This document shows, piece after piece, positions 26,754-34,557 of a stretch of 64,000 nt of DNA. A program made the position numbers and the translations under genes. The stretch spans positions 45,595 to 109,594 of the forward strand of contig JADFXM010000023.1 in NCBI GenBank assembly GCA_015233565.1, read 5' to 3'. The DNA is from Candidatus Rifleibacteriota bacterium. GTDB taxonomy: Bacteria > Muiribacteriota > Ozemobacteria > Ozemobacterales > Ozemobacteraceae. The notes under the pieces are model-generated. The model was not told the DNA's origin and did not search any database. It worked only from the letters and a program-made list of their open reading frames with translations. Every line of letters begins with the position of its first letter. The first letter of the stretch is position 1.

Positions 26754-27010
26754 GGTTTTAATGGGTTCTTGAAAGTAAAGATGAAGTCAAGATTTTTTCC
26801 AAGGAGTTCAATGTCAATTGCCAGTTGATCGGGTGAGATGTTAAGTGTAGTTGCAGCATTTTTGCTGAGATTTTCGAGAAAAATATCAAGTTCAAGTTCA
26901 TTCATTTGCAAGCGGTTGGAAAGAATCAAACGTTTCAGTTCATTTCCAGAAGAAGGAGTTCCCCTTTTTTCATGATTGTTTGGAGGGGGGGAATTTTTTT
27001 GAATCACCAT
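26750..27010 (-). CDS. Small hypothetical protein, 86 aa
   Basis: The start overlaps the stop of the TPR lipoprotein gene (TAATG) and the end overlaps the radical SAM start, so it is a real co-translated gene. The first ~25 residues are polar and proline-rich. The rest (RLQMNELELDIFLENLSKNA, QLAIDIELLGKNLDFIFTF) could be helices followed by strands of a small alpha/beta domain. I do not recognise the family. Its place suggests a helper of the radical SAM/DUF2344/RNase G group. Confidence 0.7.
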   Translation of the reverse strand: MVIQKNSPPPNNHEKRGTPSSGNELKRLILSNRLQMNELELDIFLENLSKNAATTLNISPDQLAIDIELLGKNLDFIFTFKNPLKP

Positions 27011-28056
27011 TATTTGGGTTCACGCTCCATAAGTTTTTTCTCCATTTCAGCAGCTTTTTTCTGGAGATAGGGGTTTTTAGGATTGATTCCCAAGGCTGCG
27101 TTATATGAGGAAAGCGCCGAAGCGTATTCACGTTGAATAGCGTAAATGTCTCCCATGTTAACATATGCGTCAGAATAATCGGGAGTAAGTTCGAGTGTTC
27201 TCTTGAAATGAGAAAGCGAATTAGAATATTGTTTTTTTCTTTGATAAGCTATGCCGAGTTGAAAATGAACCATGGAATTTTTGTCATCAATTTTTGTAGC
27301 TGATTCAAATTCTTTCAAGGAAGCTTCCAATTGACCAACCATTAAGTAGAGCTCTCCAAGTGAGATTAACACTTCGAGATTTCCACGATCTTTTACTTTG
27401 TAGGCTTGAAAACTTCGTATAGCTTCATAGTTGTTTCCAAGTTTTTGGTATGTTTTTCCTAGGGCGAATCTAGCTTTGAGGTGGTAAGAATCAATTTCGA
27501 TACAGCGGTTCAAAAGCAATATTGCGTCTTTGGTGCGTCCATTTTGCATCAGGAAAACCGAAAGGTCATAATATGTTTCAGCATACTTTGGATCAAGGTG
27601 GAGAGTGGTTAACCATTCCTGAACAGCCTCGTCAATGCGCCCCAGTTTAAAATATGCCAAACCTAGGTTGTGATGAGCGTCAATAAATTTTGGTTCAAAT
27701 GAAAGAGCTCTCTTGATGTGGTCAATAGCGACAAATGTTTTGCCATATTGGCCTGCAATAGTCCCGTACATATACTCCTCTTTGGCTTTTTCGGAAACAT
27801 CTTTTTTTAGCTTTCCAGTGCGTGGGCCAGCGGGGGGGAGTAATTCTGAAAGTGGAATATTTAGGATTTTATCGGTTACAGATAATTTCAGAGCGGAGGA
27901 TTTTTTAGAGCTATCTGTGGAATAAGGTGACTCTCTATTTTTCGAGCAACCCCAAAGGAAAAGCGAAAATAGAATCAAAGAAAAGCAGAAAAATGCGAAA
28001 CGGGAAGAAAAAAAGTTGAATTTAATGTTAGATGGAAAAACAGGATTTTTATTCAA
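27010..28056 (-). CDS. TPR-repeat lipoprotein
   Basis: The protein (348 aa) has a signal peptide ending in a lipobox (SLFLWGC), so it is probably a lipoprotein, followed by about seven TPR repeats, for example DAHHNLGLAYFKLGRIDEAV and FQLGIAYQRKKQYSNSLSHF. It resembles the NlpI/PilF class of TPR lipoproteins, but without other pilus genes next to it the role is open. The start is a TTG at 28056 with AAGGA about 10 bases upstream; no in-frame ATG lies before the signal segment. It overlaps the small gene that follows. Confidence 0.88.
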   Translation of the reverse strand: MNKNPVFPSNIKFNFFSSRFAFFCFSLILFSLFLWGCSKNRESPYSTDSSKKSSALKLSVTDKILNIPLSELLPPAGPRTGKLKKDVSEKAKEEYMYGTIAGQYGKTFVAIDHIKRALSFEPKFIDAHHNLGLAYFKLGRIDEAVQEWLTTLHLDPKYAETYYDLSVFLMQNGRTKDAILLLNRCIEIDSYHLKARFALGKTYQKLGNNYEAIRSFQAYKVKDRGNLEVLISLGELYLMVGQLEASLKEFESATKIDDKNSMVHFQLGIAYQRKKQYSNSLSHFKRTLELTPDYSDAYVNMGDIYAIQREYASALSSYNAALGINPKNPYLQKKAAEMEKKLMEREPK

Positions 28057-28125
28057 TTGAAAGTATCCTTGGGCAAGTGTTCATTCAAATAGAATCGAAT
28101 TCGAAGGATTCTACCACACAAGTAA

Positions 28126-28142
28126 AAGGTTGCCAACCTTTG
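28126..28142 (-). terminator. Possible weak terminator after the HAD phosphatase gene
   Basis: AAAGGTT and AACCTTT form a 7-bp stem with a 3-base loop 43 bases past the stop at 28185; on the minus strand the stem ends in TTTT but there is no long T-run. Confidence 0.3.
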
Positions 28143-28184
28143 AGGGGAATTTTGTTGTTAAAAATAAACACGTGCAAAAGTTCT

Positions 28185-28847
28185 TTATACTGGATTTTCA
28201 AAAATTTTTGTCAATTCGATTGGTTTTTTCAGAAAATAGACAGCTCCGGCTGATTTTAGCTCCTGGAAGTCCCGGAAACCCCACAAAACTCCTACTGGGG
28301 TCATTCCGGCATTTTTGGCGGTTTGCATGTCAGTTCCGGAATCCCCAAGGAATAAGGTTTTTTCCGGAGGAATTTGTAAGGTACTGCTGATTAAAAGAGC
28401 TTGTGAAGGGTCAGGTTTTTTTGGATAGCCTTTGCGTGCTCCAAAAATTGGATAAAATGGAATATCAGGAAAAAATTTTTGAGTTGTTATTATGGTGAAC
28501 TCGTGCGGTTTATTTGATAAAATAGAAAGTTTTATTCCATTAGGGATGAGAAAATCAATCAGTTCTTCAATTCCTGCAAAGGGTCTGGTTTTATCTTCCC
28601 ATCTTTTTCCGTATTCAGCTTTTACAGTGTCGATAATGTCATTAAGTTTATTTGATGATTCAACCTCTTTTGGGATTGCCCTTCTGACAAGCATTTCAAT
28701 TCCATCGCCAATCATGGTTTTATATAATTCATTTTTGTGCGTGGGGAATCCAAAGTTATGCAGGACCACATTCATGGAATTGGCTAAATCTTCGAGAGAA
28801 TCCAGAAGTGTTCCATCAAGGTCAAAAATAATGGCTTCAAATTTCAT
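28185..28847 (-). CDS. HAD-superfamily phosphatase (phosphoglycolate phosphatase-like)
   Basis: This 220-residue protein has the four HAD motifs: FDLDGTLLDS (nucleophile Asp), LSILSNKPHE (Ser/Thr motif II), a motif III lysine in KKPDPSQA, and FLGDSGTDMQTAK (motif IV). Its helical cap after motif I matches the Gph/PGP subgroup acting on phosphoglycolate or small phosphates. ATG 28847 starts directly at the fold; a GTG at 28859 would add four residues. It is the first gene on the strand before the TPR lipoprotein, but a 128-base gap with a possible terminator separates them. Confidence 0.9.
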   Translation of the reverse strand: MKFEAIIFDLDGTLLDSLEDLANSMNVVLHNFGFPTHKNELYKTMIGDGIEMLVRRAIPKEVESSNKLNDIIDTVKAEYGKRWEDKTRPFAGIEELIDFLIPNGIKLSILSNKPHEFTIITTQKFFPDIPFYPIFGARKGYPKKPDPSQALLISSTLQIPPEKTLFLGDSGTDMQTAKNAGMTPVGVLWGFRDFQELKSAGAVYFLKKPIELTKIFENPV

Positions 28848-28991
28848 AGGAAAGTACACCGGTCTTCAAAAGATGAGTCAAATTCTAAAATGCATTGAGT
28901 AATTCTTGCAATTCTTTGACTTGGTTTGGGGACTGAACTTTCAACGATTTCTTGGTACTTTGTTAAGATTAGAAGAGGTCAAAAATCGAGG

Positions 28992-29831
28992 TTATTTTAT
29001 CCAGATAGGGGTTTTGCCCTTGCAAACGATTTTTTGGTCAAGCCCATTTACGCGACTAATCATGATATTATTCCCCGATTCATAACAAATCCATTTGTCA
29101 TCCGGGGAAATGGAAGGATAGAGCCCGACTATTATTGGGCGCATAGTTTCAAGAGTGTCTGTATTCATAAATTCAATTTCACTGCGGCCATATTTATCGG
29201 TGATGTAGGCAATGTGCTTTCCGTCATTAGCAAAAGCAGGAAATGACTCGCTGACCCCTGGAGTATCAGTTAACCTTCTGATTCCCTGGGCTTTTGTGGA
29301 GATCATAAACAAATCACTCGACCCGTCAGGAAGGATGGCTGAAGCAACAATCCAATCGCCTTTGGAAGACCAATTTGCGGAGGTGATTTTTCGGTCGGAA
29401 AGTTTTACAAAAACATGTTTTTTCAAGCTATAGACTACTAAAGGGGATTTATCGTCAGCGTGAGTAAAAAGAAAAAAATTACCAGTGTTGGAGAAATCTT
29501 GAAAAACAGCTCCCGAAGTGACCATTCGAATTTTTTTCTGGCTAGGTTTCAAAAAATAAACTTCAGTGCGAAGGTTGTATCGTCGATTGGTAACCCCGAT
29601 AATTCCCAATCTTTCAATAATTTTGGGGAACATAGCATTTTCAAATTCGGGAGAAACAATTTTTTTGCTTGTTCCATCTGGTTTAATTATTGCGATCGAA
29701 GTTTTGCCAGGTTGAGAAGTATCTATGTAGAGAAGTCTACCTGGAAGAGGAGCTGCGAATGAAGGTGAGTTTAAAAAAGGAGCGAGCAAAACAAGTATGA
29801 AAAAAAACTGAAAAAATCTTCCGAGCTTCAC
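28992..29831 (-). CDS. Secreted TolB/PD40-like beta-propeller protein, cassette copy 1
   Basis: The 279-residue protein has a signal peptide (FFILVLLAPFLNSPSFAA) and then PD40-type repeats, seen in NWSSKGDWIVASAILPDGSS, FANDGKHIAYITDKYGRSEI and SISPDDKWICYESG. It is about as long as a single six-bladed propeller domain. It starts with GTG after AAGGAAGG. Its paralogue at 33090-33992 is very similar along the whole length, and each follows a giant LysM protein. TolB itself works with Pal at the outer membrane; here no tolQRA or pal is adjacent, so a role as periplasmic partner of the LysM protein is inference. Confidence 0.85.
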   Translation of the reverse strand: MKLGRFFQFFFILVLLAPFLNSPSFAAPLPGRLLYIDTSQPGKTSIAIIKPDGTSKKIVSPEFENAMFPKIIERLGIIGVTNRRYNLRTEVYFLKPSQKKIRMVTSGAVFQDFSNTGNFFLFTHADDKSPLVVYSLKKHVFVKLSDRKITSANWSSKGDWIVASAILPDGSSDLFMISTKAQGIRRLTDTPGVSESFPAFANDGKHIAYITDKYGRSEIEFMNTDTLETMRPIIVGLYPSISPDDKWICYESGNNIMISRVNGLDQKIVCKGKTPIWIK

Positions 29832-29852
29832 TTTTTTTTGCCTTCCTTGAGG

Positions 29853-29892
29853 AAAAAATTAAAATCAGGGCGAAAAATCGTTTTCGCCCTGA
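29853..29892 (-). terminator. Terminator of LysM repeat protein 1
   Basis: A 12-bp stem (TCAGGGCGAAAA 29865-29876, TTTTCGCCCTGA 29881-29892) with a 4-base loop is followed on the minus strand by a T-rich run. The stem core CAGGGCGAAA recurs at the end of the second LysM gene. Confidence 0.85.
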
Positions 29893-29943
29893 GTATAATC
29901 GGAAAAAAATTCAATTTCCAGAAGTTTTTATTGGGATTTTTTT

Positions 29944-32900
29944 TTAATTTCCGGAAAAAAGTTCTTGAATAGATTTGAGTTGGTTAATGATCTCTCGTTG
30001 TCTTTGACTAATTGATAGAAGCTGTCTTTCTCGGATCAGTAGCCGAGTAATTTCGCTTGAATCTTCAGGTCTTGCGCTTGCTTTTAGGCTTTCCAATTTT
30101 GAATAAACGCTTTCAAGTTCGGTACAACTTTTATCGAGTGTATTTTGAGCAGATAGAGCTTGGGTGTTCAGCGTTTGACTAACCGGAGCGAACTTAGCCC
30201 AGGCTTCACTTAATCTTTGTTTGTATTGTTCCACTTTTTGAGCGGCCTCATTTACTGAGGGGCGCCATAAGTCCCAATGTTGGGTGGGGCCTCTTTTCCC
30301 TGAAACGGTGGAAGCAAATTCTTTTTCGGCTACCATGAGAGATTCCTGTAGGGTAATAAGACAATAGGGGCCCTGGATTTCCATAAATGGGGCAAGAGGT
30401 GATTTATTAGTTGATGGATCTAAAGGAAGAATTGGAAGGGCATTTTTCAACGCATCGAAGTACTTGTTTTCAGTTTTCGTTATAAGATTTGGCATTCCAA
30501 GGTCAGTTATTGCTGATTGAAAATTGCGTTCAGCTACTCTTGTGGTGCGATCGGAAATATAAGTCCCTGTGTCGATAGTGCTTCCCGTGGACGTGCCAAC
30601 TGGAGCTGGAGCTCCTGTGTTCGTTCCTGTTTGGATTGCGGTTTGAGTGTAAGTTGGGGGAATCGTAAATCCTGAGGGGACGAGAGATATGACTCCACCC
30701 AATATTTCCCATCTGAAGCCTTCAGGAGGATTCAAAGCCAACCAATCTTCAGCACTAAGAATTTTTCGCTTGATCATTTCGTCGACAACCGAGGAGCTTA
30801 GCGAAGTAAAAGTGGTGCCTAGTGGGGCAAATTCAACTGTAAGTTCGTTAAATGCTTTTTGGAGATAGTCACGTTTTTGTTGTTCATTCCAATTAATAAT
30901 TTCGGGGTTCGGGGTAATAACCGGGGATGTTGAAGTAGAGCTTGCAGTGGAGGTTGATGAGGCGGAGGCAGTGTTTGTAAAAGTTGTATAGTTAGTGTAG
31001 GTATTAAGATACGTGAAGGTATTCAAATTTGTGTTTGTGACAGTATTTGTGTCAGCTGTGGTTGAGGTTGAAGAAGTGGATGCTGTGGAGGTGTTTGGAT
31101 TTGTGTTTGTATAAGTTATGTAATTGGTGTATGTGCCGTAAATCGTGTTTGTTATGGTATTGGTGTCTGCAGATGTTGCTGTTGGAGCCTGGGCACTTGT
31201 GTCGGTTGAGGAATTGGGACTGGTGTTTGTATAGGTTGTGTAATTGGTATAAGTAGCGTAAATCGTGTTTGCTGCGGTATTGGTATCTGCAGATGTTGCC
31301 GTTGGAGCTTGGGCACTTGTGCCGGTTGAGGAATTGAGACTGGTGTTCGTATAAGTTGTGTAATTAGTATAGGTGTCATAAGCGGAGTTGGTTAAGGTAT
31401 TTGTTAAGACATTGGTTTGGGTGAGAATGTTAGTGTATGTGTTGGTGTTGGTGTCAGGATTGGTATAAGTCACAGTATTAGTTAAAACGTTTGTCTGGGT
31501 CAAAATGTTGGTGTAAGTATTGGTATTGGTGTCGGGGTTTGTGTAAGTCACAGTATTGGTTAAGACATTAGTTTGGGTCAAAATATTCGTGTAGGTATTG
31601 GTGTTTGAATTGGTATTGGTATTGGTGTTTGTATTAGATAAGGTGTCAGTTACTGTAAGGACATTGGTGTAGGTATTGGTGTTTGAGTTGGTATTGGTAT
31701 TTGTATTTGTATTAGATAAGGTGTTGGTTACAGTAAGGACGTTGGTGTAGGTTACTGTGTTGGAATTTGTATATGTATCAGTGTTGGTGTTGGTGAGGGT
31801 GTTTGTTATAGTATAAACATTTGTATAAGTATTTGTGTTTGCGTTCCAGCCGTTGGGGCTGTTCCAGGTTTGGTTGTTTCCGTTGTTTGCGTTCCAGCCA
31901 TTATAGGAGGGGTTTTGAGAAGTTTGGTTGTATGTATAAGTATTGGTGTAAGTATACGTATTGGGGAAGGTTTGACCATAGGGGTTGGTATTTGTGTTGT
32001 TGTAGGTATATGTGAAGGTGTTTGGAGCTTGTCCATATGGATTAGCATTCGAGTTGTTGTAGGTATATGTGAAGGTGTTTGGAGCTTGTCCATATGGGTT
32101 AGCATTCGTGTTGTTGTACGTGTAGGTATTGGGCCAAGTGGTAACTGTGGGATTAGGTCTTACATTTGTATTGGTAAAGGTATTAGTAAGTGTAAAAGTA
32201 TTTCCATAATTTGGTGTTTGAACAGTTGAATTGGTGTAAGTGTTCGTAAGAGTGAAAGTGTTTCCAGGTGAAGGATTTGGAATAGAAGAATTTGTATAAG
32301 TTAGGGTATTTGTATTGCTTTGAACTGGATTTTGAGGGGCGGGGGGTCTTGGGGGAACTTTGGAAACTGGGGGGCCATCGTCTGGGATGGTGTAGGTGTT
32401 AGTATAAGTATAGGTGTTGTTATATGCTGGATTGTTGGCGGTGTCCGTTTGAGTATTTGATCCATTTGTGGAATCTGACGGTGCTTGTGCGTCATTTTTT
32501 GGTGGGATTGGGGGGATAATTGATGTTGAGGTTGAAGTTGAAACGGAGGTGGGTAATCCTGTCGTGGTGCCTTCAGGAATGACCAGCGTCCAGCCGTTGA
32601 CAATTAAATCAGGGTTGTTTAACAAAGAAGGATAACGATTCCTGTTTGCTTCAATAATCTCAGTATATCTGGATCCATCGCCTAGATATTTCTTTGCAAT
32701 TGACCAAAGAGAATCATTTTCACAAACAGTATGCGTAAGCTCGTTTTCGGTGGAACCAGTGCTCCGTATAGTGGGAGTTGTACTTGCAGTTTCGGAAGCT
32801 AAATCAGATTCGATATATGTTTCAGTGGAACCTGAAGCAACAAAGCTGGGAAGTACAATCTTGCTGGTTTCAGCAAAGGGTTTGGCGGAGGTTGCGAGTG

Positions 32901-32958
32901 TTAGGGAGGGGACGACTAAAATCAAAAGAAATACAATAGCAAAACCTAATTTTTTCAT
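29944..32958 (-). CDS. Giant secreted LysM protein with Thr/Asn/Tyr repeats, copy 1
   Basis: This 1004-residue protein has a signal peptide (GFAIVFLLILVVPSLTLA), a LysM domain at ~75-128 (DSLWSIAKKYLGDGSRYTEI, NPDLIVNGWTLVIPEG) and a huge region at ~178-665 made almost only of T, N, Y, S with Val/Leu (TYTN, TNTYTNILTQTNVLTNT). A conserved ~80-residue domain follows (ADEDWLALNPPEGFRWE-like; here AEDWLALNPPEGFRWEILGG) and a ~190-residue helical C-domain (LAPFMEIQGPYCLITLQESL) ending in coiled coil. LysM binds peptidoglycan glycan; the repeats may form an extended stalk. The second copy at 34558 keeps all parts but with very different repeat order. ATG 32958 follows AGGGAGG. Confidence 0.9.
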   Translation of the reverse strand: MKKLGFAIVFLLILVVPSLTLATSAKPFAETSKIVLPSFVASGSTETYIESDLASETASTTPTIRSTGSTENELTHTVCENDSLWSIAKKYLGDGSRYTEIIEANRNRYPSLLNNPDLIVNGWTLVIPEGTTTGLPTSVSTSTSTSIIPPIPPKNDAQAPSDSTNGSNTQTDTANNPAYNNTYTYTNTYTIPDDGPPVSKVPPRPPAPQNPVQSNTNTLTYTNSSIPNPSPGNTFTLTNTYTNSTVQTPNYGNTFTLTNTFTNTNVRPNPTVTTWPNTYTYNNTNANPYGQAPNTFTYTYNNSNANPYGQAPNTFTYTYNNTNTNPYGQTFPNTYTYTNTYTYNQTSQNPSYNGWNANNGNNQTWNSPNGWNANTNTYTNVYTITNTLTNTNTDTYTNSNTVTYTNVLTVTNTLSNTNTNTNTNSNTNTYTNVLTVTDTLSNTNTNTNTNSNTNTYTNILTQTNVLTNTVTYTNPDTNTNTYTNILTQTNVLTNTVTYTNPDTNTNTYTNILTQTNVLTNTLTNSAYDTYTNYTTYTNTSLNSSTGTSAQAPTATSADTNTAANTIYATYTNYTTYTNTSPNSSTDTSAQAPTATSADTNTITNTIYGTYTNYITYTNTNPNTSTASTSSTSTTADTNTVTNTNLNTFTYLNTYTNYTTFTNTASASSTSTASSTSTSPVITPNPEIINWNEQQKRDYLQKAFNELTVEFAPLGTTFTSLSSSVVDEMIKRKILSAEDWLALNPPEGFRWEILGGVISLVPSGFTIPPTYTQTAIQTGTNTGAPAPVGTSTGSTIDTGTYISDRTTRVAERNFQSAITDLGMPNLITKTENKYFDALKNALPILPLDPSTNKSPLAPFMEIQGPYCLITLQESLMVAEKEFASTVSGKRGPTQHWDLWRPSVNEAAQKVEQYKQRLSEAWAKFAPVSQTLNTQALSAQNTLDKSCTELESVYSKLESLKASARPEDSSEITRLLIRERQLLSISQRQREIINQLKSIQELFSGN
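30950..32430 (-). repeat. Internal tandem and degenerate repeats of LysM protein 1
   Basis: At DNA level there are several nested repeat families. A ~84-base unit occurs about three times around 31390-31600 (encoding TNILTQTNVLTNTVTYTNP). A ~117-base unit occurs three times around 31030-31380 (encoding TSAQAPTATSADTNT). A ~66-base unit occurs three times around 31965-32120 (encoding ANPYGQAPNTFTYTYNN). All units are multiples of three, so gain or loss keeps the frame. Confidence 0.85.
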
Positions 32959-33089
32959 AAACAAACCTCCCTGAAATTTGATTCCACTTATAAGATACCA
33001 AATATTTTAAAAATAGTTTCAATTTTTTTAGCAATTTCAAAAAAAACATAAAACCTAGCTCTTTTTAAGTATGAAAAAAATGATTATTG

Positions 33090-33992
33090 TTATTTTATCC
33101 AGATGGGGGTTCGTCCATGACAAAGCACTTTTTGATCTAGTCCATTAACGCGGCTAATCATTATTTCGCTTCCAGACTCAAAACAAATCCATTGGTTATC
33201 AGGAGAGAACGATGGGTAAGCCCCAACAATCAAAGGCCTTTTAGAGACATGGGTTTCGATATTCATTAGTTCAATTTCGCTACGTCCGTATTTGTCAGTA
33301 ATATAGGCAATATGTTTTCCGTCGTTTGCAAAAACTGGAAACGACTCATTCACGCCAGGTGTTTTAGTCAATCTAACAACTCCTTGCGCTTTGGTGGAAA
33401 TCAAAAAAAGATCGCTTGAACCGTCGGGAAGCAAGGCGGAAGTAATGATCCAATCGCCTTTTGGAGACCATCTCGCAGAGGTTATTTTTCTATCAGAAAG
33501 TTTAATAAAAGCATGTTTCTTAAAACTGTAAACCATTAATGGGGATTTATTATCAGAGGGAGTGAAGAGGACAAAATTTCCATTTGTTGAAAAGTCATGA
33601 AAAACTGCTCCATTGGTTACTTTTCGGATTTTTTTTTGATTGGGCATTACGAAAAAAATTTCTGAGCGGAGGTTATATCGCCGATTAGTTACTCCGATCA
33701 TTCCCATTTTTTCAACGGTTTGTGGAAACATAATATTCTCAAATTCTGGAGAAATATTTTTTTTGCCGCTTCCATCAGGTTTAATTACCGCCAAGGATGT
33801 TTTTGCGGTTTTGGATGTATCAATGAATAAAATTCTACCTTGAGGAGGTGAACAGAAGGCAGATAAATTAAAAAAAAGGGTGGAAAGAATAAGAACAAAC
33901 AAAAGCTCAGAAAATTTAATTCGAGGGTGAGCAAATCTTCCTTCGGTTTGGCAAAAACTAAATTCTTTCACCTCTTTGCAATTGTATAACAA
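33090..33992 (-). CDS. Secreted TolB/PD40-like beta-propeller protein, cassette copy 2
   Basis: This 300-residue paralogue of 28992-29831 matches it from the first strand (ILFIDTSKTAKTSLAVIKPD) to the last residues (TPIWIK), including RRYNLRSE, FANDGKHIAYITDKYGRSEI and MISRVNGLDQK. The N-terminus differs: about 30 extra residues precede the hydrophobic signal (LLFVLILSTLFFNLSAF). The start is a TTG at 33992 with GGGGGA 7 bases upstream; a GTG at 33971 is an alternative. It lies 566 bases after the second LysM gene with a degenerate region in between, and 131 bases before the first LysM gene. Confidence 0.83.
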   Translation of the reverse strand: MLYNCKEVKEFSFCQTEGRFAHPRIKFSELLFVLILSTLFFNLSAFCSPPQGRILFIDTSKTAKTSLAVIKPDGSGKKNISPEFENIMFPQTVEKMGMIGVTNRRYNLRSEIFFVMPNQKKIRKVTNGAVFHDFSTNGNFVLFTPSDNKSPLMVYSFKKHAFIKLSDRKITSARWSPKGDWIITSALLPDGSSDLFLISTKAQGVVRLTKTPGVNESFPVFANDGKHIAYITDKYGRSEIELMNIETHVSKRPLIVGAYPSFSPDNQWICFESGSEIMISRVNGLDQKVLCHGRTPIWIK

Positions 33993-34153
33993 GCCATCCC
34001 CCGATTAATCAGATTAAAATTTTGCTCCCAGGCTATACCTAATACAGCCATCGTGGAAAATTTGCCAACTAACAGCTAACCAGGTGTCGTGTTTAAGACT
34101 CATATTTAGGATTAACATATTTTATTCAAAGTTGTAAAGGAGAATGCGACTTT
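33993..34153. other. Intergenic region upstream of propeller copy 2
   Basis: No gene is seen. The word CAGCTAACC with GGTGTCGTG at ~34070-34093 recalls a fragment of the c-di-AMP aptamer, but the other conserved blocks are missing, so I do not call a riboswitch here. Confidence 0.4.
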
Positions 34154-34381
34154 TCAGAAAAACAAAATAATTAAATTAATACGTAAATTAATACGTAAAT
34201 TCCAACTTATATCAATTTCAATTAGTTCGCTCATCCGGCCTAATTCGTCTTCAGGTCTGAGGAAATTGGAGTTGGGTTTGACGGAAATGAATGCTTCAAC
34301 CATCCAGTAAGGGCTTCTTATTTTCATGAAAGTTTCGTGTTTTCTTGGAAAATATACCGATCCAACTTCATTTTGATCAAA
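34154..34381 (-). pseudogene. Coding-like remnant or small gene between cassette members
   Basis: A minus-strand frame open from 34381 to TCA at 34154 has protein-like composition, unlike the AT-rich spacers around it. It includes EVGSVYFPRKHETFM, then KIRSPYWMVEAFISVKPN and RPEDELGRMSELIEIDIS. An internal ATG at 34327 has no good ribosome site and a stop in frame precedes the segment, so it looks like the broken end of a lost gene. The tail is disturbed by a 12-base tandem duplication (TAAATTAATACG at 34172-34195), which adds NLRINLRINL. The family is not recognised. Confidence 0.35.
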
Positions 34382-34503
34382 TCAATGTTCTTGGGGGATG
34401 CACATATTTTTTGGGATCGGTATTAATACTTTAAGCGACTCCTTGCAAAGTGAATTTCTACGTATGTGCCAAAAACTTCTGAAACTCCATTAATAGGTCC
34501 AAG

Positions 34504-34532
34504 AAAAACAGGGCGAAATTTCTTTCGCCCTG
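34504..34532 (-). terminator. Terminator of LysM repeat protein 2
   Basis: A 10-bp stem (CAGGGCGAAA 34509-34518, TTTCGCCCTG 34523-34532) with a 4-base loop is followed on the minus strand by T5. The arm sequence equals the core of the terminator after copy 1. Confidence 0.85.
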
Positions 34533-34557
34533 CAGTGTACTCAAAAATTGGGAATTC

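Noticed and set aside
31047..32229. Plus-strand frames rich in Cys, Trp, Ser and Gly antisense to LysM protein 1
   Set aside because: They are the complement of the Thr/Asn/Tyr repeats and have no start signals.
30950..32430. Repeats considered as a CRISPR array
   Set aside because: Units lie inside an intact coding frame, vary in length, have no unique spacers and no cas genes are nearby.
34060..34100. Possible second c-di-AMP riboswitch from the CAGCTAACC word
   Set aside because: The GGGGGAACC, GGGTGAATC and CCCGAACCC blocks are absent.
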